Shown: piece after piece, positions 46,335 to 56,331 of the stretch
How the letters are laid out: the number at the start of each line of letters is the position of its first letter
Position numbering within the stretch: the stretch's first letter is position 1
The notes under the pieces: model-generated
What the model was told of the DNA's origin: nothing
Databases searched by the model: none
What the model saw: the letters and a program-made list of their open reading frames with translations, nothing else
Made by a program: the position numbers and the translations under genes
Origin: Cinnamomum chago
Taxonomy: Eukaryota > Streptophyta > Magnoliopsida > Laurales > Lauraceae
DNA length: 64,000 nt
Direction of reading: 5' to 3'
Assembly: GCA_038049695.1 (NCBI GenBank)
Contig: CP142456.1
Location: 66,119,922-66,183,921 of the forward strand

Positions 46335-46858
46335 TGTAACGCCCCACCCTTCACGCATGCATGATATTGTCCGCTTTGGCCCATGGGCCTCACGATTTTG
46401 CTTCTGATGGGCCTCAACTCATCAAAAGGCCTCATGCAAGGTAAGGGTGTAAGCTCTTACATATAACCTCATTCACTTTCCTCTCTATAGTCGATGTGGG
46501 ACTCTGGGGCGTCACAATCCACCCCCCTTAGGGCTGCACGTCCCTGTGCAGTAGCCTGCCAGTCCTTGTAGCCTGCCAGCCCTCTTGGCCCGCCCACATG
46601 GAGACCCGCCCACTTACACCAGGCCACGGCAGGGGACCCACACTCGAACTAGTCGAGAGTCGGCTCTGATACCATTTGTAACGCCCCACCCTTCACGCAT
46701 GCATGATATTGTCCGCTTTGGCCCACGGGCCTCACGGTTTTGCTTCTGATGGGTCTCAACCCATCAAAAAGCCTCATGCAAGGTAAAGGTGTAAGCTCTT
46801 ACATATAACCCCATTCACTTTCCTCTCTATAGTCGATGTGGGACTCCGGGGCGTCACA
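46335..46858 (-). mobile_element. TRIM retrotransposon, 524 bp
   Basis: Two direct 182-bp terminal repeats (46,335-46,516 and 46,677-46,858) start TGTAACGCCCCACCC and end GGGGCGTCACA as read on the plus strand. On the minus strand AATGGTATCAGAGCCG (46,661-46,676) abuts the right repeat as a tRNA-iMet primer site, and CTAAGGGGGGTGGATT abuts the left one as polypurine tract. The 160-bp interior codes for nothing. The LTRs have GTCCCACATCG and ATTGTCCGCTTTGGCCC, words shared with other plant TRIMs. The flanking bases (ACAGT left, GTTTC right) do not match, so no target duplication is visible. Confidence 0.93.
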
Positions 46859-46919
46859 GTTTCTACACTGCAAGCTCTAGTTTCTACAGTCCCTATCACA
46901 GCCTTCCCCACTTCATCTT

Positions 46920-48640
46920 CCAGTAGAAAATTCGTAACTTCCTCTTCTGAACTCGAAACAATATGATTCTTGATCCAAATGAAAGCTTATCAGAGGACTA
47001 CAACTTTAATGTTTTGAGGTTTAACCCAGATTGAATGGAAAGTAGTGTAAAATCACCTTGAAGCTGACTGGTTTGAGAAAAACAGCAACCTGCTGAGTGA
47101 AGCAGAGTTGTCTCCAGTAGAAAATTCATAACTTCCTCTTCTGAACTCGAAACAACATGATTCTTGATCCAAATGAAGTATTTATCAGAGGGCTACAACT
47201 TTCATGTTTTTAGATGTTACCCAGATTGAATGGAGAGTAGTGTAAAATAACCTTGAAGCTGACTGGTTTGAGAAAAACAGCAACCTGCTGAGTGAAGCAG
47301 AGTTGTCTCCAGTAGAAAATTCATAACTTACACTTCTGAACTCGAAAAAATATGATTCTTATTCCAAATGAAATATTTATCAGAGGGCTACAACTTTCAT
47401 GTTTTTAGATGTAACTCAGATTGAATGGAGAGCAGTGTAAAATCACCTTGAAGCTGACATGTTTGAGAAAAACAGCAACCTGCTGAGTGAAGCAGAGTTG
47501 TCTCCAGTAGAAAATTCATAACTTACACTTCTGAACTCGAAACAATATGATTCTTGATCCAAATGAAATATTTATCAGAGGGCCACAACTTTCATGTTTT
47601 TAGATGTAACCCAGATTGAATGGAGAGTAGTGTAAAATCACCTTGAAGCTGACTGGTTTGAGAAAAACAGCAACCTGCTGAGTGAAGCAGAGTTGTCTCC
47701 AGTAGAAAATTCATAACTTACACTTCTGAACTCGAAAAAATATGATTCTTATTCCAAATGAAATATTTATCAGAGGGCTACAACTTTCATGTTTTTAGAT
47801 GTAACTCAGATTGAATGGAGAGCAGTGTAAAATCACCTTGAAGCTGACATGTTTGAGAAAAACAGCAACCTGCTGAGTGAAGCAGAGTTGTCTCCAGTAG
47901 AAAATTCATAACTTACACTTCTGAACTCGAAACAATATGATTCTTGATCCAAATGAAATATTTATCAGAGGGCCACAACTTTCATGTTTTTAGATGTAAC
48001 CCAGATTGAATGGAGAGTAGTGTAAAATCACCTTGAAGCTGACTGGTTTGAGAAAAACAGCAACCTGCTGAGTGAAGCAGAGTTGTCTCCAGTAGAAAAT
48101 TCATAACTTACACTTCTGAACTCGAAACAATATGATTCTTGATCCAAATGAAATATTTATCAGAGGGCTACAACTTTCATGTTTTTAGATGTAACCCAGA
48201 TTGAATGGAGAGTAGTGTAAAATCACCTTGAAGCTGACTGGTTTGAGAAAAACAGCAACCTGCTGAGTGAAGCAGAGTTGTCTCCAGTAGAAAATTCATA
48301 ACTTCCTCTTCTGAACTCGAAACAACATGATTCTTGATCCAAATGAAATATTTATCAGAGGGCTACAACTTTCATATTTTTAGATTTAACCCAGATTGAA
48401 TGGAAGGTAGTGTAAAATCACCTTGAAGCTGACTGGTTTGAGAAAAACAGCAACCTGCTGAGTGGAGCAGAGTTGTCTTTAGTAGAAAATTCATAACTTC
48501 CTCTTCTGAACTCGAAACAACTTGATTCTTGATCCAAATGAAATATTTATCAGAGGGCTACAACTTTCATGTTTTTAGATGTAACCCAGATTGAATGGAG
48601 AGTAGTGTAAAATCACCTTGAAGCTGACATGATCAGAGGG
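46920..48640. repeat. 195-bp tandem satellite, nearly nine copies
   Basis: Units start CCAGTAGAAAATTC at 46,920, 47,114, 47,309, 47,504, 47,699, 47,894, 48,089, 48,284 and 48,479. Spacing is 195 bp apart from one of 194. Units at 47,309 and 47,699 share private variants (CGAAAAAATATG, TTATTCC, AGCAGTG), and units at 47,504 and 47,894 share another set (GGGCCACAAC), showing a 390-bp higher-order repeat. The last unit breaks off near 48,630. The words resemble the untranslated DNA of gypsy LTRs, which may be the source. Confidence 0.97.
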
Positions 48641-50240
48641 CTACAATTTCGTAGTTGTGTTATGTTCGTTTAGATGATTTGATGTATAGGGCACTTCAAC
48701 AGATTGATGTTGCAAGAGCCAAGATGGAGTGGAATACTAAAGAGGACTTAATGCTCACAGAAATTGCTGGACGGTTGCAATAGCCTACATGGAAGGGAGG
48801 GCCTGCAACTTGATTGATGCAAGTGGTGGGGGTAGCAAATGGAAGGAGTGGATGTCATGGGTGAAAGTAATGGGATTAGCAGGAAGTAATGGGATGCTAC
48901 TGTTGGCATGGGGTGGAAATGTTGTTCATGACATGTTCCAAAGTTTGGTGATATTTTGGTAGTTGATAGAATATCCATCATTGGTGTAGCAATGATACTT
49001 ATCAATTTGTTCATTTCTGGTAAGGAGGTGTTGAATGCTAGAGTAATTTTGATGGTGACTGATGAGAGATTTGAAATTTGGTGGTTAGAAGTTCAAATTG
49101 AAGATCCTAAAAATGTTGCATAGAAAGATCAAACGGGAGAAAGATGAAAGTCACTGTCACTTCAGGTCAGTCTTTAAGCAGAGATTTTCAATATGTAATC
49201 AGACAATCAGACACTTCAAGTCAGTCTTTAACAGAGACTACATTTTCAGTATGTAATCAGACAATCAGAAGAAATAAAAAGGGAAATTTTCTTGATGGTT
49301 CTGTCACTTCAGATCAGTCTTTAGGCAGAGATTTTCAATATGTAATCAGACAATCAGACACTTCAGGTCAGACTTTAGGCAGAGACTACATTTTCAGTAT
49401 GTAATCAGACAATCAGAAGAAATAAAAAGGGAAAATTTTCTTGATGGTCTAAGTCCGTGGTATGGATCAACCATGAATATATAATGGGCAAAATACCAAT
49501 TAGTGGCTACTAATTATTATTGACTCAATAAAAGCAATCTAAATATGGCCATTATTGCAAGAAGACTTGTGAAAAGAAGGAATACTCACATAACAGAAAC
49601 CTGGATCTAGTAATTGAGTATTAAAAGGGTTTGAAAAAAAAACAGAAAAACGAACTGAGTCTTTAACGTCTCTGTGCATTGAGAGGGTTTGAAAAAAACA
49701 AAAAAAACCTCTTCACAGTTGGGTAACAATGCCATACAATCCCTTTTTTTCCTCAGAAAACCCAATCAACAAACCTAATCAGTCAAAATCACTATGGGTT
49801 CGTTTAATCTGGAGATTGGGTTTCATGTTAAAGAACAGTGGAAAAAAAAAATGAACTTGCATTCTCGAATCCAATGCAGGGAAAAAAAAAAACGGAATCT
49901 CTGTTTAAACCGAATGCAAACAAGAGAAAATGATTTGAATATATACCTTCATGTGCTTGCCAACTATGTTTAACCTTTGAAAGAAGGCGCCAAACGATGC
50001 TTGGGACCACTACCAGGGACCAGCGAAATGGAAAGTTGTCGACAGCGACTGTGGAAGAGGGAAAAGGAAAAAGGAAGATGACGAAATGGGGGAAGAAGGG
50101 GTTTCTTGCGGTTAATGGAAAACCGCATTTATTGTCGATATCGACAACACCAAAAACCATCTAAAAAAAAACAGGAAGGGGCCCTCTGGGCCGTCCAACT
50201 GCACCTGGCTCACTATGGGGCTTTTTCCTGTAGTTTCCCC
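48641..50240. other. Right interior of MULE-2
   Basis: Apart from the repeat cluster and the subterminal palindrome at about 50,131-50,148, this holds no recognisable gene. It may contain the remote promoter and leader of the Ulp1-type gene, now separated from it by the retrotransposon insertions. Confidence 0.45.
49140..49440. repeat. Short repeat cluster with CACTTCAGGTCAGTCTTTA units
   Basis: Roughly 55-60-bp units (49,156, 49,209, 49,304, 49,355) combine CACTTCAGGTCAGTCTTTA, AGAGATTTTCAATATG and TAATCAGACAATCAGA. A larger unit ending in AATAAAAAGGGAAA occurs twice about 155 bp apart. The open frame across it (49,144-49,404) is a by-product of the repeat. Confidence 0.75.
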
Positions 50241-50249
50241 TAAATTTTA

Positions 50250-52024
50250 ATTCTATCAACCATGTAGGTTTTTGGATTTAACTCAAGTCCAAATATAAGT
50301 TAAAAAAAAAAAAAACCCTAAGACAATACATTGACCATAAATTCCAACTCAATCAACCACATAATATATTTAATTCATCTCAAATTTTAACTCAATCACA
50401 ACCAAATTACCTCAATAACTAATGGGTGGTGAGCTGTGATATTAGCCGGCATATTGACCCGTCGGACTAGCGAGATGAAATCCGAACCTCCCCCAAACCC
50501 ACCCCAAAGTAGAAAAAAACCTCTACCAATCCTAATAAGAGTGGGTCGGGTTAAGTCCCCATTTATACGAGACACATTAGCACCCTCACTATAAAGAGAC
50601 TACGAGGAATCCAGACTCATTTAGAAGGGTATATGTTAAAAGTAGGATTGATGAAGTGTTTGGATGAGATCCCAAATGCGTCCAAACTCCAAACGCTTTA
50701 TAAAATTGAATACTAGATTAATGTTGTGATGCCAAACGCCTATTTTTTGGGTACCCTAGCTAACGGAGTTGGGACCCAAGAGAGAGCCCGCATACACATA
50801 GTAAAGCAGCACACTCAAGAATGAAGGAAGCCCACACAAGTAGCAAAATAACCCGCACAAACTGAAAGAGATGACGGACCTGGGATTCGAGTAGCCATGT
50901 AAGAGGTAAGGAGCCGTTCTTAAAGCCAAACGCTTTACAAAAGTTCCAGGCTTATGAGTTGGGCTAGAAATGAATACTATGATTGATAAACTCAATAGGC
51001 TTGGACAAGCTTTGGGCCGACTTCTCCCATGACAATACCCTCATCTAAAATTACAATGGGCTTGGACCTTGGTCTATAGTTCAGGCCTTTCTGCATACAT
51101 AACCGCAGGCCTATACTCACGTCTGTTTGGCTATGAATAAGCCCAAACCCAGCCAACGATCCTAAAGCCATATACTTTTTCAATATGGGCTAAAACGCAA
51201 GAAAGTCCATGGCAACCGCCCTGATGTGTAAAACCTTAGGACCAAGCCTCAGGATACAGGCTAGGCCCATCAAAAGCACTGAGCGATACCCAAAATTTTG
51301 TTTAGGCCCGGCTTTGTAGGCCTGATGAATTTAAGCACATTGGGCCAAGTCCAGGAAGTAGTCAGTCGGAATTAGAGATGTTTTCCCATGTGGAAAGTTG
51401 TGTGGAAATTTTCGATAGATGCCTTTAATTCAGGGTCTACTTTGGTAGATAATGCGGATTAAATCCCCAAAGAGAATTCGATTTGTGAAAATGGCTAGTG
51501 GTGTTTGTGGGCAGGGTTGATGCTTGTTCAAGCCCAGTGCGTTTATTTTTTAGGTCTGAATTTAGGACTGGTCCAGCCCATGGGTCTAAATGGAATGCTT
51601 AGACCCAACCCAACCCATTTCCATAATACAAACAGCCCCCTTTCTATCAAACATGTTGCTCGAGGGCCGAGGCCATTTAATAATTAGCATAGAAAACTAG
51701 GCCTAGGTACAGACCATGTGCCTAAAAATGGAGCCCCCTGTCTAGACACCAAGGTCAGGATTTAGCTGGCGTGGCCCATGAGCACCCTGAAAAATGGCTA
51801 CGATTACTTTTGTGGAGCCAGGTCAAGGATTTATGATTAATTGACTAATTGTAAGAGACTAACAACAATATGCCAGGCTCCCTTAGGTGGGGCCATCTGG
51901 ATGCTTTTTAATCAAAGGAAATAGAGAGATGAATAGATTTTAAGTAGATTAAGAGTGGGCCAAGTATCAGTCCAATCAAATAGATTTAAAGTAGATTAAG
52001 AGCGGGCCAAGTATGGGTAGGCCT
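50250..52024. other. Non-coding stretch, nothing recognised
   Basis: Mixed composition with several short frames but no domain. GGCCCA-type words recur near 51,000-51,720 without clear periodicity. Confidence 0.5.
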
Positions 52025-52290
52025 GTCAATCCTGCCTGAGACAAGGTGGCTTGGCCCTCAAAATGCCCATCAAATGAGGGTTTTTCTTTTATTTATTTCT
52101 TTTAAAAGTCCTAAGGCAGAGCTTGGATAAATTTTTTTAGGCCCTGAAATTTGAGGGCAAGGCTTGGACAGTAAAAGCCCAGCTGGGCCTTGGCCCTAGC
52201 GTTGACCACTCTTACTTTTATTAATTTTATATAATATATATTTATACATGTAAATATATACTAAAAATACCTTTATAACAATCACTAAGG
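52025..52290 (+). repeat. Dispersed repeat, copy 2
   Basis: Related in order and orientation to 8,945-9,200: a GGCCC-rich head, then TTTTATATAATATATATTTA, AAATATATACTAAAAATAC and TTATAACAATCA. The tail is the best conserved part. Confidence 0.5.
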
Positions 52291-52633
52291 TCACGTTTGG
52301 CAACCAAATCTTTAGGAGAAAGATTTTCGGTTTTCTTAAAGTAGTGGTAAGTCCATATTTGGTAATTATAAATTATTGCGGATTTAGACGAATGAAAATC
52401 GTCATTTGTTAGGACTTTTAGATCTGACCATCTCCCATGAGATTTGAAAATCCTCACTTAAGTGGATTTGCACATTAAATCCTATTTTTCTCATATATAT
52501 GCATCGATACACACCAATATCAATGTGAAATCCTCAATTATATAAATTTCCAGCGATGAATCCTTATTTCAGTGGTAGTGAAGAATTATCAGATCTATAA
52601 ATTCTTCACTTGTTACCAAACATGTTAGGTGGG
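52288..52633. mobile_element. Probable MITE
   Basis: The left end GGTCACGTTTGGCAACCAAA and the reverse complement of the right end, AACATGTTTGGTAACAAG, are similar over about 15 bp. The body of about 345 bp is AT-rich and non-coding. The target duplication is not clear, so hAT or PIF/Harbinger cannot be decided. Confidence 0.4.
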
Positions 52634-53026
52634 TTTGGTTCGGCCTGTTAAAATTCAAAAATACTTTTTTGAAAGTTGCTTCCAAAATGGACCTCTTTAA
52701 AGTAAATTTTTAGAGAAAAATGTCATTTGGTCTTTTTAAAAGCAAATACTTCTGAGATCGCTTGGTTTGACATACAAAAAGCAACTTTTAACTTATAATA
52801 TTCAAATAGAGAACCTAAAGGTTACCTAGGCTTTTGGGTGTGTTAAGATGAGTTCATAGTCTCTCCTCTAGGTCACTAAAAAAAACTTATAATAATCAAA
52901 TAATTTATAACAACCCAATGGATTCAATTAAAACTCACATGACCAAAGAAGACTACACTTTATAAACACAAGTTCGAGCATTGGAGCATCGGCGAGAAAT
53001 CCAATGAATGAGTCTTGTTTAACAAC

Positions 53027-53200
53027 TTTTTTTTTATTTGCTATCGGAGGATTCTCAATCTTTTGTGCTGGACTAATCATTTCGAGCCCAGAGGGAAGTC
53101 GGGTAAACTCCCTTGTAGCCCCAGTGTGGTAGTGTAGTTTCAAACCTGTAACCTCCGGGTGCAAATTGTGGTCCAAGGCCAACTGAGCTATCCCTTGGGT
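53027..53200 (-). mobile_element. tRNA-derived SINE, second family, copy 2
   Basis: On the minus strand it begins AAGGGATAGCTCAGTTGG, an A box, then TTTGCACCCGGAGGTTACAG and a B box GGTTTGAAAC, with an A-rich end at about 53,030-53,040. It matches the copy at 11,963-12,143. Flanks TTTAACAAC and TTAAGCAAC may be an imperfect target duplication. Confidence 0.75.
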
Positions 53201-54780
53201 TAAGCAACTTAATATCAACAAAATAGCATGGGTTAATTATCTCTGCACCTATATTAGGCCATGTAGTTATATCTCAAATGTTCCATTCCATTTGCGTAGA
53301 TTACACTAGCAACACCCCGTACTATGCACGGACCACAAAACCACTAAATGCACAAACCCATACGTATCATTTTTATTAAATAATTTAATTAGTAAACAAT
53401 TGAGTTATTTTTTTGTTGCTAATTTTGATTTTTAGCATGAGGTGTGAGGATGAGTTTTTTCTTAGAGCCTTGATGGTCTGATGATATAGTTAACTCTAGA
53501 CCTGAAAAAAAAAAAATCAATGCCTCGACAAGAACATGTCAAAAACATTGTTGACATGGAGTCCCTCTCTTTTATTTTTCCAACCCATCAAGTTTAGATG
53601 GAGGTGCAAAAAACCCGAATGTTTTATTTTTCCCTTCCTGACATGCCCTCTCCCTGATCAAGGTGCTGGATAGCCTAGGCCTTTTAATTAAATGTGAATG
53701 TTTGATTAAAAATAATAAAAAACACAACCCCCGATCAGATTGCCCATTGGTCTCACAGTTCAAGACACCCAAACAATTTTTTATTCTTCAAACATGCCCT
53801 CTCCCTGATCAAGGTGTTGGATGGCCCAGGCATCCATGCTTGACAAATCCAGCTCCCTCATTCGGAATTACATGTGGGTGGCAGGATATTGGGTCCCACT
53901 GGGCCCCGATCACATATTGGCCCATTTGAAGCCATACTTGAGCTAATTTCAACCCCTTTCTAAGGACAAACTTGGGTTGAGTCTTTAACCTTAACCCATT
54001 TTTATTTGGCCATTTTTTTAGCTTACTTGGTCAAGGGTTCAAGCCTTTATTCATTAAAAACCTTTTTTTTAGCCAATCCACTGTAACCAATTCCTATATT
54101 GTAGCCAAACTATGGAGTAATTTTAAGTCTATTCACATAATTGATTTTTAGCTTTTTCATAGTAGTTTGCTGAGCCAATTTTCAGTCCATTTAGGACTCA
54201 CGTTTAGTCTGTGTTTCAGCCCATCACATCTATCTATTTGGGGTGGTTTTTGACCCAATCTCAACCCATTTGCTGTCGAAATCTGGTTGTAATCCAACTC
54301 AATTTCAGCAATTGTTTGAGATAAAATCTAGTCAAGTTTCAGTCATTGTTTTGGTAGATTTTAAGCTCATTCAGTTTTACAGTTGTTCAGCTTGTTTCGA
54401 TATGAGGACCCAAGTTGTTTGTTTAGGGGGACTTGAATTTATTTGGGGTGTTTGGTTTTGATTATTCCAGGGTGTTTGGTTGGGAGGATTCGGTGAGGGC
54501 TAGATTTTCTTACGTTGATATCGATACTCAGGTGGACCACCCGATGACCCATCTGATCTGTGAATCTGAAGGAGGACCCACGGGCGACCCAAGAGGTGGT
54601 GGACCCGTGCGAGGTGGGTCCTGTTTGGCCCATCATCCAGCGTCTGATTAGAGAAAGGGAGAGGACGTGTTTTAAGAGCAAAATCAGTTTTGCAGCAGAT
54701 TGTTGTGGGACCCACTGGTTGATTCGATTGCCGGTCGATCTGGTCCGACCACCACTCAATTCATAATTTCACATTCTCGT
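53201..54780. other. Non-coding stretch with a 40-bp direct repeat
   Basis: ACATGCCCTCTCCCTGATCA and the following 20 bp occur at 53,640 and 53,792. Otherwise no feature; the frames at 54,243-54,766 show no recognised domain. Confidence 0.5.
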
Positions 54781-55072
54781 TCACAGTGCCTGTGGCCTCA
54801 ACCCAGAACATGGAAAAACAGTTTGGAATAGATAAACTGAATACAAAAAAGCCCCACCCATTTCCATATCCCAAAAAGTCTCCTTAGCAAAATCACAATC
54901 TACAGAACCTATGGCTTCAGTTAGACATAAAGATAGGAGGAAACAAATATTAAATACAATGAACGTACTGAATATATTATAGAAGGACGAAAATCTTCTC
55001 TTCTGCAGAGCCCAAATAGATGATGTGCAGAGAGCCAACCCTTGAAGTGCAGCAACAAAGAAAGCTATATCC
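54781..55072 (-). pseudogene. Possible orphan exon of a membrane protein
   Basis: On the minus strand TAATTTTGCAG, a good acceptor, ends near 55,073 and opens a frame through to a stop at about 54,781. It reads DIAFFVAALQGLALCTSSIW first, followed by basic residues and a second hydrophobic stretch (IVFNICFLLSLCL), so two membrane segments are possible. I do not recognise the family and see no partner exon. It may be a gene relic, a captured fragment or chance. Confidence 0.2.
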
Positions 55073-55101
55073 TGCAAAATTATAGACCGAGAACTAAACA
55101 A

Positions 55102-56168
55102 AGCAAGCAGTTAAGAAGTGAGAATTTATTTTTTTACAGAGGTTATGGGTTTCAGTTATTGTGAAGAGAGGATAGTAGAGAGAGAGAGGGGAGTGGAGGG
55201 TGGAACGAGGTGTTGACATCTATATTCAGGTGTTCTAAAAAAATGAGGATTAATAAAATGGAGGCCTATAGTTAAACGAAGGGAAAAAAACACTCCCTTA
55301 GAAATATAGATGTTTATTCAGTTAGAAAAAAATTAACAAAGAGGAAAACAAATGGGAGAAGTTGAAGATGAAGAGGTATGAGGAGATGACGAACTTCGAT
55401 TTATATGCCGAAGAAGATGAGCTGACGATGAAGCTTGGAGGAGAAGCTCGGACGAACGGAACTGACATCGCATGTTTCTCAATGAACGAATGGAAATGAG
55501 GAAGAAAGGAAGAAGGAGGAGGAGAAGAAGAAGGGACACGTTGGTAATTTTTCATGGGTCGACTCAGTAAAAAAGAGGAGTTTATGTTTTATCTGTAGGT
55601 GTGCTCAGCATGTGAGTTGGCACACCAAACGGAGTGGCTGTGTTTTGAATTTCCCTCCAAAAAATTTCGCATGGTTGTCCTTCCACTTCATACATTCCGT
55701 CCTTTCCAATTCTCTCCCCTTTTAGCCATTTTTGAAACAGATGTAATTCATATTAATGCTGATTGAAATGGTTACTGTTAGAATAAAAAAAAATGGTTAC
55801 TGTTAAATACATTATCAAACAAGGTATTAGCATTTTAAAAGAGTTTTAAGTGAAGTAGAGGCACCAAATAAACTTGCCAAACAGAACATAAGTCTCTTTA
55901 CAAGATATGGGTCATCAGAAAAAGATCAGCTCCCATCAAATTATCTAAGCTCCTTATTTAACAACCTTAAAATTTAAGTTCTTTTAATCACAGAGATTTT
56001 CTTGATATTCCTAAAATTGGGCAGAATGCTTAGATCATGGAACAAAGGGTCTGAAAGAAGCTGCAATTATGAAAGGGTGGGCCCAATCAAGCTGGACTAT
56101 ACAAGCTGTCTGCTTTTGAGAGAAAATTATCTAGCATTAATCTTATTTAACATAATCAGCTACTATCC
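55102..56168. other. Upstream region of the host gene
   Basis: AT-rich, non-coding. A GA-rich tract near 55,170-55,200 and the hydrophobic frames at 55,320-55,555 look like composition effects. Confidence 0.5.
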
Positions 56169-56177
56169 TATAAATAG
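56169..56177 (+). promoter_or_regulatory. TATA box of the host gene
   Basis: TATAAATAG lies about 160 bp before the first ATG and about 285 bp before the second, with AT-rich DNA upstream and a CT-rich leader downstream. It is the best core-promoter candidate on this strand. Confidence 0.55.
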
Positions 56178-56331
56178 CATGTTCATAATTAGTGTTCTAT
56201 AAAAACCCCATTCATTTAAAACTACTTACTCCAATTCCTAATTTCCTCTCTCTCAAAATCAATGTGAAATCTCTCCTTACCACCCCCAACCCAAAATCCA
56301 TAAAACCCTCCCTCCCTCCCTCCCTCCCTCC

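Larger units (their letters stand above)
29913..50240 (+). mobile_element. MULE-2: MuDR-type element with mobile-domain/Ulp1 passenger gene, 20.3 kb
   Basis: The left end GGGGAAACTACCTGAAAAAT and the reverse complement of the right end, GGGGAAACTACAGGAAAAAG, form short imperfect terminal inverted repeats. TAAATTTTA flanks both (29,904-29,912 and 50,241-50,249), an exact 9-bp target duplication typical of Mutator-like elements. The interior has a mudrA-like transposase (plus) and a convergent plant-mobile-domain/Ulp1 gene (minus). A palindrome array lies between them, and the palindrome also appears about 130-160 bp inside the left end and about 90-110 bp inside the right end. Later insertions (Tekay, TRIM) and a satellite account for more than 9 kb of the length. 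MULEs carrying Ulp1-type genes are known in plants; the two genes here are both broken. Confidence 0.88.

Noticed and set aside
46335..46858. Cassandra TRIM with 5S rRNA-like promoter
   Set aside because: The LTRs lack a recognisable 5S internal control region, so only a generic TRIM is called.
46920..48640. Centromeric satellite
   Set aside because: Fewer than nine copies, embedded in a transposon; nothing indicates a centromere.
49144..49404. Repetitive 86-residue frame
   Set aside because: Follows the repeat unit; no homology to a known repeat protein and no promoter.
29510..50590. Outer inverted repeat around MULE-2 (GGGTGGGTT-type words at 29,510 and 50,545)
   Set aside because: Similarity is too short and low-complexity to define a larger element.
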